Source: Austropuccinia psidii (taxonomy: Eukaryota > Basidiomycota > Pucciniomycetes > Pucciniales > Sphaerophragmiaceae). Taken from it: a DNA stretch of 64,000 nucleotides. Position 1 is the stretch's first letter. Each line of letters begins with the position of its first letter. The stretch lies in contig JALGQZ010000001.1 of the NCBI GenBank assembly GCA_023105745.1, forward strand, positions 42,122,082 through 42,186,081. Direction: 5' to 3'. Positions 45,741 to 55,940 of this stretch are shown here, one piece after another. A program made the position numbers and the translations under genes. The notes below the pieces were generated by a model. It was not told the origin of the DNA. It saw nothing but the letters and a program-made list of their open reading frames with translations, and did not search any database.

Positions 45741-48289
45741 TCAGTATTAAAAAAAATCCTAAAAGAATCAAATCCAGTAGTCTTATTATTAGTACTCATA
45801 TCAAAAAAAAAATCATTATAATCGACCTAAAACCATAAAAAATATATATATTCTTATCATTCTTATTAAAAAAAAAACAAAAAAAAAATATTCTTATTAG
45901 TTTCATCAAAATAACAGAAACCCAAAACATATATATATATATATTATCATCACTTTTATTAAAATAAAGTAAAAAAAATCTAGTGTTTATTTTATCAGAA
46001 ATTTTAGATCAGAATTTTTACTGTAGTGTTATTGATAGGTCTGATTTAGAGACTGCTGATAAGTCTTCTCTATCTGTTAAAGCCACAAATCTTATTTTAT
46101 TTTGTGATTCTCTGTAGGCTGACTATTCAGTATTATTTAGAGGGGCAGCTAATACACCTTAGCACCCATGGTTATTGGACAATTCTGAAATTCAAAACAG
46201 ACTTACCAATAATTTCCCCCTCAAGGTACTGCCTTATTTCATCCCACACCAAAAGGAGTTCCCACAGCGGTAAGTGATTGAGAAATGAAATTCAGAAAGG
46301 AATTCAGCCCAACGGGCTTGAGGGCGAGTGAGTACTTTGGAGGTCATGAAGTATTGAAGGGAAGAGTGATCGGTAAGAACTTCAAAAGGGGAAGACAGTG
46401 AAAGAAGAAAAGCCCTCCAGCGCTTGAGAGCCCAGACAATACCAAGGAGTTCCTTGTCATGAATCTCGTAATTGAGCTCTACTGGAATAAGCTTGCGGTT
46501 GTTGAATGCAATGGGATGTTTTCCTGAATCAGAGACCTGACTCAGTACAGCACCCAAGGCATAATCTGATGCATCGGTCTCTACAATGGTGGGTAGAGAA
46601 GGATTTAAGTGGGAAAGGATTGGAGCGGTGGTGAAAGCCTCTTTGAGTTGGTGAAACTGACTAAGAGCTTCCTCATTGAGGGGAAAACAGGAATATTTCT
46701 TGAGGAAACTGGTGAGTGAACTGATCTTCTTTGAATAATTCTTGATGAAACGGCGGTAGAAGTTGGCAAAGCCAAGGAAGGATTGAAGAGCCTTGAGGTT
46801 TCTTGGAGGCAGCCAATTGAGAATCTGCTGGACTTTTGTTGGTCCATCTTGAGGCCTTCAGAAGAAACTACATAACCAAGATATTCCATGCTTGAAACAT
46901 GAAACAGGCATTTGGATGCCTTAGCAAAAAGGTTACTGGCTCTGAGTCTGGAGAGAACAGTGGACACATGAGTGACATGTTCTTTCTCAGATTTGGAAAA
47001 GACCATAATGTCATCCAAATAAACCACAACATAAACATCGAGAAGATCTTGAAAGATATCATTGACAAGATTTTGAAAAGAAGCAGGAGCATTGGTGAGA
47101 CCAAATGGCATCACCAAGTATTCAAAACTGCCATATTTAGTTCTAAAACAAGTCAAGTGTTCATCACCCTCCTTGATTCTGAGCAGGTTATATGCACCAT
47201 GCAAATCAATCTTGGAGAAGATAGAAGAACCATTAAAGACATTGAGAAGCTGATTCATAGGAGGGACAGGATACTTGTTCTTCCTAGTAACAGCATTGAG
47301 TTTGCGGTAATCAACACACAAACGGAGGCCACCATCTTTCTTTTTGACAAAAAGAACAGGTGCTCCTGTGGAAGAGGAGCTTGGCCGGATGAAACCTTTC
47401 TCTACATTCTCTGAAATGTAGGCCCTGAGTGTATCTGACTCTTGTTTGGATAAAGAGTAGATCACCCCAGCTGGAGGTAGAGACCCCTCCAGCTCGATAT
47501 GATGATCACAGGCACGGTGAGGAGGAAGTCTCTCTGCTTTCACCTTGGAGAATACATCCAAGTATTGGTGATAGACAGAAGGAACAACCTTCATCACGGT
47601 TTCTACTTCTTCTGGCTCTTCCTCTTCATCCCACAACTCCTCCAGGGAGTCATGATAAGATGAAAGAGGAAGGTCCATATTCCCAAATAAGAGGTGAAGT
47701 GAAAATACAGAATTATCTTCTCCAACATCTTGAATCTCTTTGAAGACTTCAGCTCTAGGAGATAGTAATGACTGTGGGGATTGAAGGGAAGGAATATGGA
47801 CAGAAGATGGGAATGATGGTGTTCTAGAATCACCAACCAGAGCTGCACATGATTTGGCAGAAGAAAAGTCATTACGGAAAGAATTAGAAGGAGCAGAATA
47901 GTCCAAATGATCAGGATTAAAGGTGATCAGCCCTTGCCTCCAATCAATAGAAGGATTAAAGTGATTAAGAAAGTCAAAGCCCAATATGAGTTCTTCTCCC
48001 TTGGGAGTATCAATGACTAAAAAGTCCCATTCAAAGCTTGGGAAGGAAGGGAGCTCAACCATATATCAAGTATGGTGAGTCACAAATAAGGAAGGAGACT
48101 CAGAGGAGTCAAGAATGATAAGGGGAATCTTCTCTGGAAGTTCTGACGTAGTCAATGAGTACTTTTGAACAAACTGCTTTGCAATAAATGAGTGTGTAGC
48201 AACAGAATCAATGAGAATACTGTAAAAAAACATCCAAAAGAGAAGAAAAGACAAAACATTTAAGAGAATTTTTGACACCAGTATTCAGA

Positions 48290-48364
48290 ATGCACAAATG
48301 TGCTCTGGAAGGAAAGCTGTGAAGACCATTGAACACAACATGATCTTCACTCAGGCTTTTCCCT
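48290..48364 (-). promoter_or_regulatory. Predicted -1 frameshift signal of C
   Basis: Minus strand: GGGAAAA, gag TGA (48353-48351) in a 6-nt spacer, stem GTGAAGA with TCTTCAC around the same 18-nt loop as A, and the GTGTTC/GAGCAC pairing. Confidence 0.72.
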
Positions 48365-49688
48365 GGCTGGGAAATTTGCCTGACGGTTGGGTAAGCTTGT
48401 TTTGAGGCCTTTTGAAACAGGACTCAAGACTATGCTTCCCACTACAATAGGTACAAAGACCCTCTTTGATTCTTCTTTCTTTTTCAGAGTTCATGACCTT
48501 GAAATCTTTATTCAACAATGAAGAATGGGGCTTGTCCCTCTTCTGAAAATTCTTCTTCTTCTTTTGACCTGAGCTTGAAGAATTTTGAGGATGAGAAGAA
48601 CTTGACTTTGAGGCTTCAGGCTTCTTCTCTTGATGATGATTCTTCTCCTTTTGCCTTTCATGGTACCTGGTATCAAGTTCCAGGGTAAAGTCCATTAAGT
48701 CTTGAAGAGAATCAATATTTGAAGGATGGGCGGCCAATTGATCCAGAATCCTGGATGGCAATCCCTTCCTGAAATGATGGATGAGAGCTCTTTCTCCCCA
48801 ATCCCCAATTCTTGAAACCAAACTCCTGAAATCGGCTATGTATAGTGAAACATGGCCACCTTCTTTCATTCTAAGGCCATCCAACTCTGCTTCAGCTTTC
48901 CTAACTTCATTTGGGTCTCCAAATAAAGTGAAGAGTTGGGATTCAAATAATGGCCAGGAATTGAGAAGATAACTTGAGTCTTGATTGCTGAGATTAGAAA
49001 GATAAGGCTCAATCCATTTTGCAGCCCTGCCAATAAGAAATGAAGTGGCATAAAGAACCTTCTTCCTGTCTTGAGAGAAGTTTGCTGGATCATTATGAAA
49101 GATAAGCTGGCATGACTGAATAAAGCTTCTGACTTTGAAGGGCTGAGTCCCATCAAAGCATTCTGGTGCCTTCATAGATGGAGTCTTGAAGTCTGGTGGT
49201 CTTGATGAATCAGAAGAAGAAGCTGCTTGAAGATTGGACATGATCTGAGTCATTTGCTGCATGATGGCCAATAAGGATGGTTCAGATTGGTGAGAGACAG
49301 GCTGATCAGACTGGGCTAGATTTGGTCTTCCAGTACCTTGGGATGCCCCCACCGGAGCAGGAACACCTTCAGTACCTTCAGACTCTTCCTCTTCCACAGA
49401 ATTCTCCTCCTCCTCTTCACCGTCTTCACCTGGACCTTTGAAACTAGTCCTTGACATGCCTGGAAAACCGCCAACTACTCCTGAAAAAGAATTTGATCTT
49501 CTTGGCACTCTTCCTTCCTTCCTGGATGGTGCTGCTCCTTCTATGCGGGGTCCTCTATCTAATTGGGCCCTCAGTTGAGAAACTGCTGGGGTGCCATCAA
49601 GAGGAACTCTTGGAGTAGGAGTAAGAACAGCTTGAGTTCGAGCCTGGGATCTTGTCTGTCTTGCAGGAGGTGAGTGTTGGAGTGGCAT
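48351..49688 (-). CDS. gag: gag of element C, intact
   Basis: 445 codons from ATG at 49688 (MPLQHSPPARQTRSQ) to TGA at 48351. Basic N-terminus, acidic Glu-rich segment (residues about 85-105), capsid-like Retrotrans_gag region (about 165-330: FIQSCQLIFHNDPANFSQD, RAAKWIEPYLSNLSN, LFTLFGDPNEVRKAEAELD, YIADFRSLVSRIGDWGERA), Ser/Lys linker, C-x2-C-x3-H-x4-C zinc knuckle (CTYCSGKHSLESC) and SQGKA end. The length and the start match B gag with G removed. It is the only undisrupted lineage-1 gag here and could act in trans if expressed. Confidence 0.95.
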   Translation of the reverse strand: MPLQHSPPARQTRSQARTQAVLTPTPRVPLDGTPAVSQLRAQLDRGPRIEGAAPSRKEGRVPRRSNSFSGVVGGFPGMSRTSFKGPGEDGEEEEENSVEEEESEGTEGVPAPVGASQGTGRPNLAQSDQPVSHQSEPSLLAIMQQMTQIMSNLQAASSSDSSRPPDFKTPSMKAPECFDGTQPFKVRSFIQSCQLIFHNDPANFSQDRKKVLYATSFLIGRAAKWIEPYLSNLSNQDSSYLLNSWPLFESQLFTLFGDPNEVRKAEAELDGLRMKEGGHVSLYIADFRSLVSRIGDWGERALIHHFRKGLPSRILDQLAAHPSNIDSLQDLMDFTLELDTRYHERQKEKNHHQEKKPEASKSSSSHPQNSSSSGQKKKKNFQKRDKPHSSLLNKDFKVMNSEKERRIKEGLCTYCSGKHSLESCFKRPQNKLTQPSGKFPSQGKA

Positions 49689-50444
49689 GATTGAATAAGA
49701 GTAAAATTTAAATAAAAAAGAATCAAAACTTGAATAAAACTTGAGGCAAAACCGAAATAGTCTTGAGGGTCAAATCAAATCACATCTTGAGGGGAAAAAT
49801 CAATGAATCAAATTAAAGTCTTCAGGTACGTCAATCAATCAAATCAGATGAGTCTTGAAGTCGAAAATCTTGAATTCAATAAACTCAATCAATCAAAATC
49901 AATGAAATCAGATCTTGCAGTGAAAATCAATCAGTCAAATGAATTCTTGAGTCAAAAATCAATTTATGTCAAAGTCTTGATGTGAAATTCAGCAAATCAA
50001 TGGATAAATCTTCAGGTCAATCAAATATCTTTAAGTCAATATCAATTATGTAAAAATCAGTCAATCAAATCAATTATCAAATGAATTCTTCCTGAAATCA
50101 AAATTCTTGAAGAGAAAATCAAATTGAATCCTGATATGAAGAACATGTCTGAATAATTTGATGAAAAATCTGAAAATCAAAATAACAAGACGCCTGAAAT
50201 GAAGGATGAAATAAGATTGATGATTGAGATTAAGATTGAAAAGATAAACAGAAAATAAAATTTGGGTCAGCTTTCAATTTTCAGAATGAAGAAATTAATG
50301 AGAGAAAATTGAGAGATGACGAAGAATCATAAATTTTCATAAGTGTTAAAGAGTCATAATTTCAATGAATGAATGAATGAAATTGATGAAGAATGAATGA
50401 TTAAAATGATGAAGAATGAATGAATAGAATGAAAAGAAATTATG
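49689..50444 (-). other. Leader of element C
   Basis: About 756 nt of TTGATT/TCAAGA-type low-complexity sequence (AATCAATCAA in plus text). No gene. Confidence 0.68.
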
Positions 50445-50458
50445 AGTTAATTAATATA
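50445..50458 (-). promoter_or_regulatory. Self-complementary primer-binding site of C
   Basis: Minus strand TATATTAATTAACT, starting 2 nt after the 5' LTR. It is the exact reverse complement of the LTR block on the minus strand at 50866-50853 (AGTTAATTAATATA). Confidence 0.75.
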
Positions 50459-50459
50459 A

Positions 50460-52084
50460 TGTCACAGGGGCTCTTATGGACGCAAGAGGGCCTGGCACTC
50501 AGGAATCAAGAAATCACTTGGAGGGCTCCAAAGATGATAAGAAATACTACGGGATATATTTCTTAAGCAGGAATAAGGGAAAGGACAAATATGCCAAAGA
50601 TAAAAAAGAATAATAAGAATGAAGCCAGAGGCCAAAGATAAAAGAAAGCCAAGAGCCAAGAAGCCAACCAAGTGAATCCTCAATTCACTGTTTCAACCTG
50701 CCAGCAAGAACAATGGAATTAGTAAAGGATATGACAACCAATATCCACTTACAGGCGAAGAAAAAAAAGAGAAAAGGTGCTAATGACTGACTTAAGATTA
50801 TTAGTATTAACTTTAATAATGTAAAAGAAAATAGAGAAAAAAATAAATCCAATATATTAATTAACTGGGGAAAAGGTCCCCAGGTGCTGAGAGGTGGCCA
50901 GTATATGTGAAAAACTGAAAGATTGATCCTGAAGGTGGATCACCTGCTGTATTGTCCAAATCGGGCCAATACAGTTCTGGCCATCTTGAAATTGAACTGT
51001 GTGATTGAATTCCCACAGTGGAATATGAATTGGCCCAATTGGGCCAAGTACATACAGGTTGATTGATTGCCGCCTGTATGAACCAATTGAGTTGTCCAAG
51101 GAGTATTGAAATACTTGATGCCTTGAAAACTGATTGAAATGATGGAATACCTCTGAGAATGAACCTTGGAAGAATCCTGAATGAGAGTACCAACCCAACT
51201 CCTGCATAGCCAGGTGGTTGGAGTCCTTGAATGGTCTTCTGCTTGCCGCCATGGATTACCAAACTGATGAGTCCAAAAGTCCTCCTTCGAAATGGGCATT
51301 GGATTTTGGTGCCTTGAGTTGAGAAGGTGGAATTGAGTCCTCAAAACGTCACCATTGAATTGCTGAGCAAAAATGGTGCATAATGGTATGTAACACCATA
51401 TATGCACCACTCCTGCAACCTTGAGTACGGGGTGCATGGAGGAATGGAAGAATCTTCCTTAATTTGAGGGAAAAGCTTGATGAACTGATTTGGTGGCCCC
51501 TGGTGGTTGCCAGAGGCCATGATGGAGATATTGGTCCATAGTGGTCCATGGCCAAAAATGAGTCCTATATGATTTATGGCCAAAAGGGTGTCCAAGGCGT
51601 TTTTGGCCAATTTTGGGTCCAAGGGAAATATGGCCAATTTTGGCTCAGGTGGGCCCAGATGTGGTTTGGGACCCACCTGGCCTTGGGGGCTAGGTGGTTT
51701 CCCCTTTTGGCCTCATTGGATTAGGCCAAAAGCGGCCTAAAAGGCCTGCGGACCGCGGCTTACGGACCGTAGGGGGCCTAAATGGCCCAAGACCCCCTAA
51801 TGGAAAGGGGGGGCCTGGAGACCCCTAGAAGACAAAAAGGACCCCCCAGGCCCAAAATCAATGATGAAGGCCTGGGGGTTGGTGAGGTGTGAATTGGCCA
51901 AGAGGGCAAATGACAGCAGGATATGGCCTGAGGCCATAAATGGCCATTGGGATGGGTTGTGGCGTAAGAGCCATTGAGCACCCAAAGGGGGCCAATGGGC
52001 CATAAATGATATGACATGGCCAATTGGCTCCAGGTTGGATTGCCGCAACCATCAAGGAGGAGGGTCAAACTCGTGGTTGTGACA
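50460..52084 (-). repeat. 5' LTR of element C
   Basis: 1625 bp. It is 66 bp shorter than the 3' LTR, mainly because a CGGACCG-containing repeat and a neighbouring GGATCCACTGG segment are present only in the 3' copy, while a GGCCTGAGGCCATAAAT segment is present only here. Its intron-like block has a perfect GTAAGT donor (minus strand, 50752-50747). CGGACCG words at 51749 and 51763. Confidence 0.94.
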
Positions 52085-53896
52085 TTGGCATAGTTTAGGC
52101 TCTCAAGCGCTTGAGGGATTTTCTTATTTCTCTTCCCAATCCTTTTGAGGTCTTGACAGACCACTCTTCTCTGCAGTATTTCATGTCTTCCAAAGTTCTT
52201 ACTTGTTGTCAAGCACATTGGGCTGAATTTCTTTTTGAGTTTCATTTCACTATCACTTACCGCCCAGGAAGGCTGACCACTTTACCAGATGCCTTGTAAT
52301 GTTGGGACAATGTGTACACAGAGAGGGGGGTGGAATTCATCAGCAAGAATCCTCAAAATTTTCATCAATTAAGCAAGGAAGATGGAATTCAAGAGTCAAT
52401 ATTCTTCTCAATTATGGCTTAAATACTCTCAGATTTGGCTGATCCAATTCAAAAAGAAGTATGGGAAGACAAAGACCACAGGGAAATACTCAAGCAACTA
52501 GCAAGAGGTGAATCAGTTTCAGATTATACTCTTGAACCTCAAGCCATGTTTCATTATTCAAAGATAGAGTGGTAATCCCAACAAATGAGGAAATCTGACT
52601 CAACATTCTTCAAAAGTGTCATTACTCACCATTGGATGGCCATCCTGGTCAGGAGAAGACCCTCCAGCTCATCAACAGGGATCTTCATTGGGCTGGCATA
52701 AATCAATTCATTAAGGACTATTTGTCCTCATGCCAGAAATGTTCAAGAAACAAAAACATTGATCATAAGAAGTTTGGATTACTAAATCCTCTTCCAGTTC
52801 CATCTGTTCCTTGGAACTCATTATCAATGGACTTTATCACTCAATTTCCCTTGTCAAACTGCTTTGATTCAATTTTAGTAGTTGTGGACAGGTTCTCAAA
52901 AATGGCAATCTTCATTCCAGATTATGGGACAATCACTGCCCTGGACTTAGCTTGAATATTCATCACCATGTATTTTCCAAACATGGTATTCCAGCCAGTA
53001 TTGTTAGTGATAGAGTTTCTTCATTTGCTTCATCATTTTGGACTCAATTATGTCAGCAGCTCAAGATATGAAAAGATCTTTCACCTGCTTTTCATCCTCA
53101 AACAGATGAACAGACAGAGAGGGTAAATCAGATTCTAGAATAGTATGTTTGGATGTATGTCAGTTACAATCAAGATGACTGGAACACCTGGCTCCCTCTG
53201 GCTGAGTTTGCCTATAATAATGCAGAACACTCATCAACAAAGCAATCAACCTTTTTCACCATTTATGGAAGAAATCCCAGGTTTGACTAAATCCATATTT
53301 CTCCAGACTCACCTGCTGGAAATTTATCAACAAAATTCCAATCAGTACAGCAAGTAGTCAAAGAAGAATTACAGTCAGCAATAAGGAGATTCAAGAAGTA
53401 TGCAGATGAAAGTAGGACAATTCCACCTGATTTCCAAACTGGGGACAAAGTATGTCTGGCCTCCAATAATATCAAGACTATAAGACCCACTAAGAAGCTT
53501 TCAGAAAGATGGCTGGGACCTTTTGAAATCTTGAAGAAATCTGGGAGCCATGCATATCACCTCAAGTTGCCTTTGCAATGGAAGTCGGTTCACCCTGTGG
53601 TCCATGTGTAATTACTAGAACCAGTCAAGCAGTCAAGTATCCCAAATCAAAATCAATTTTCTCTACCACCAATCCTGGTGGAGATGCAAGAGAAATGAGA
53701 AGTGGCTCAGGTTCTGCACTCAAAAATCAAAAGAGCTAAATTATGGTATCTTGTAGAGTGGAAAGGATTCAGTGAAGACCCAGAAAGCACAACTTGGGAA
53801 CCAGCTTCCAACATTACACACTCACCAGACCTTGTCAAAGATTTCCACTCATTGAATCCTGGCGGGCCTGGCTCAAATACCTCAAGAGTTTGATTT

Positions 53897-55800
53897 TGTA
53901 AGATGTGACTATGAAACTGATGATAATATTACTATTAATCAACAGTACTATGTCTGTTCTTATGAAATATAATAATAAAATATTAATATAACCACAATTA
54001 AATAATTAAAAAATTATTTCTTTCACGTGTTAAGCACTACTAGTGATTTTAACAGTGAGCAAGTAATTGTCTACAAGAATCAATTACAAGAAGAATTTAA
54101 TAATAAAAACTTCTTTTATTAAAATAATAAATTATTTTAATATATAATTATCTTTTGCAAGAATAATTAGAAAACTAATCCTTGAAGAAAACTATTACTA
54201 GAAAAAAACTTTAAGAATTAAAGATAAATGACTCACTAATACTCCAAAGAACTTATTGATAGATAAAAGTAGAGAAATTTGACGTAGAATTGTGGATTTG
54301 AGAGATCAAAATGATTTATAGCAGGATTACAACAATATATAGTTGGATTCTATGATTTCACGTCTTTCTGATTGATTCTGAAAGATTTAAAACACTTAAG
54401 AATAGTTTAACTAATACTTACTTGTTGGTAACAATGATATAAAATGATAATAAGATGATGATGATACAGAAAAAAACAGCAAGAAGAGGCTTCTTTTAAG
54501 TCAACAACAGCTCACAGAGGCGTGCCATGGAGCAAACTGAAAAACCAGTGAGTGAGAAAACAATAAACCTTTTTTGATTATTGATTGCATCATTTGTTGT
54601 CACGTAAGATTATCATAATTACATAATTGATGCTTTTACATGACTACCAACCCCAATATGGTTAAGAATAAAAGGAGTAACATCAGTAAATCTTCTTTTA
54701 TTCCAAAATAATCATTGATTTCTCAAAGTTATCAATGTTATTGCCAATTTCATCACAGGTTTTAATTACTGTGAATTTTTGAAGATTCAGTGTTTCACAT
54801 AGAATGGTCAAAAATGGACTATGAGTAAAACTGTAATTCTTTTTGGTTGTATCATAGGTAATACAGTTCTTCATTGGTCCTGAAAGTTTCAGAAGGATTT
54901 ATTAAGAATTGTATTTTTAATGAATTTTTGAAGTTTTTACCTCATTTCTATGTAGAATTGCAAATATCAGTGTTTCACTGGTTGCTATGAGGTAAATCAA
55001 TGGATACAAGTCCAAAAAGGGTTTTGATTACTCTTTTGGGGTTTATCCATGGAAATTCATTAAGAATTGACGTGGTTACAGCAGTCTAAGTAGCTCTTTA
55101 CCTCCTTGGCATGTCAAAATAGCAGGTTATTTGCTATTTTCTTAAGATTTACAGTAGTTGTGACATGGTAACCAAGTTCCCAAAGAGGTTTAGTTTACCA
55201 ATTGGGTCAAGATCAGCCATGGAACCAAGCTTTGGAGCTATCCACGCCTCTGAGTCCCCAGAAGTTGGGTACCCTGGCTCTCTTTGATGTCTTTTGTCCC
55301 CCTTGCTTATTTTTCACGTAAAAATAGAAATTTAAGCTTAAAGTGAGATATCCACTATGGGTGTACCAAAGGTCCATGTAAGAATACCATGATATTAAGT
55401 GCTCAAAACATGCATAACACTATTCTTAGTGTATATGTAACATGGGATTTCTCACTTTCCCATTATTTTGGCTTAAAATCAAGAAAAACAAAACTTTTCA
55501 CGGATCTTTTATGTGGTATTAATGATGTGGTATTGAAGTATTTTCCATTTTACCACCTAAATACTTAGATTGAGCTTATTCACTCTATGGGTCTACCCTA
55601 GGTGAAGTTTTGTGTAGAATCCAAATCTGGTCTTAAATCCATGGATTTACTTACTCAATAAAAGGTTATTCATCTTTTCTGAAATTGAAAATGATGAATT
55701 TTGGATATATGCATGACTTATGAGTTATGCATAATTCAAAATTTCTTTTTAAGATAATTGTGGCCTATTTGGGTATGTAAAATATACCTCAAGGCTCACA
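53897..55800 (-). repeat. 3' LTR of element F
   Basis: 1904 bp. Minus strand TGTGAGCCTTGAGGTATATT to CACATCTTACA. The polypurine tract CTTGGTGGGAGGGAA (55815-55801, minus) touches it. Inverted copy of 58875-60796. Ends resemble G. Confidence 0.92.
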
Positions 55801-55940
55801 TTCCCTCCCACCAAGAAACAAAATTGTACTACAATTTTATTATTGATAAAAGAATAAGTCCCCAAAGGGGGATAATGTCCACTGTCCAACCTCTTCACAT
55901 CACTCAGATCAAGTAGTGTAAAGCACATTTATAGACATAT
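55801..55940 (-). other. 3' UTR of element F
   Basis: Only 140 bp between the pol stop and the LTR, much shorter than in lineage 1; it ends in the polypurine tract. Confidence 0.7.

Larger units (their letters stand above)
44229..46266 (+). mobile_element. LTR-like 2-kb insert in C pol (probable solo LTR, different superfamily)
   Basis: 2038 bp starting TGTGGTATTCC and ending GAGTTCCCACA (5-bp inverted ends TGTGG/CCACA), flanked by GCGG (44225-44228 and 46267-46270; a 5-bp GCGGT reading is also possible). No coding region. A strong TATA box (TATAAATA, 45366-45373) is followed by CT-rich sequence, as in an LTR promoter on the plus strand. Five diverged repeats upstream and four 62-bp repeats downstream of it. 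Ends and TSD suit a solo LTR, perhaps Copia-type; a non-autonomous DNA element is less likely. Confidence 0.7.
42600..48345 (-). pseudogene. pol: pol of element C, multiply broken
   Basis: Aligned to A pol. From the 5' end: an extra T in the run near 48235 shifts the frame. The protease active site reads LIDSVATHSF, Gly to Val in D-S-G. A codon AAA has become TGA at about 48063-48065. RT is intact in motif (YLDDIMVFSKSEKE). One A is missing near 46838 (QQKSSRF for QEKVQQI). RNase H runs to ITYR, then the 44229-46266 insert. Integrase resumes ([39 protein letters not shown]) to 42764, where TCA to TAA truncates the chromodomain (VSQVLD stop KLKRRK). Two frameshifts, two stops and a lost protease residue make it non-functional. 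Confidence 0.92.
40120..52084 (-). mobile_element. Element C, full-length chromovirus inserted in D
   Basis: Minus-strand lineage-1 element with LTRs 50460-52084 (5', 1625 bp) and 40120-41810 (3', 1691 bp). TSD TTGGC at 40115-40119 and 52085-52089. Gag is intact; pol has at least two frameshifts, two stops and a protease change. A 2038-bp LTR-like insert splits pol. Closest to A. Confidence 0.95.
38254..53893 (+). pseudogene. pol: pol of element D, split by element C
   Basis: Pieces 38254-40119 and 52090-53893. Protease FIDSGATNSFIARNF is present near 38380. A stop interrupts at about 38626, and the RT active site has become Y-stop-DD (39575, TGA for Leu). RNase H is cut at HDKELLG|IVWAL by C. 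The second piece carries RNase H end, integrase (GHPGQEKTLQLI at 52639; SMDFITQF at 52827) and an intact-looking chromodomain (53702-53893: WYLVEWKGFSEDPESTTWEP). Several stops (for example TAG in LEQY near 53140). Not functional. Confidence 0.9.
35475..53896 (+). mobile_element. Element D, decayed chromovirus inserted in H; 3' end outside window
   Basis: 5' LTR 35475-36233, primer site, leader, gag, pol. It is interrupted by C (40120-52084) and cut off by F from 53897, three bases after the pol stop. The left TSD partner would be CAATC (35470-35474). Gag start codon is lost and pol has many stops. Pol and leader are closest to B. Its 3' UTR and 3' LTR must lie beyond the right edge, after F. 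Confidence 0.9.
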
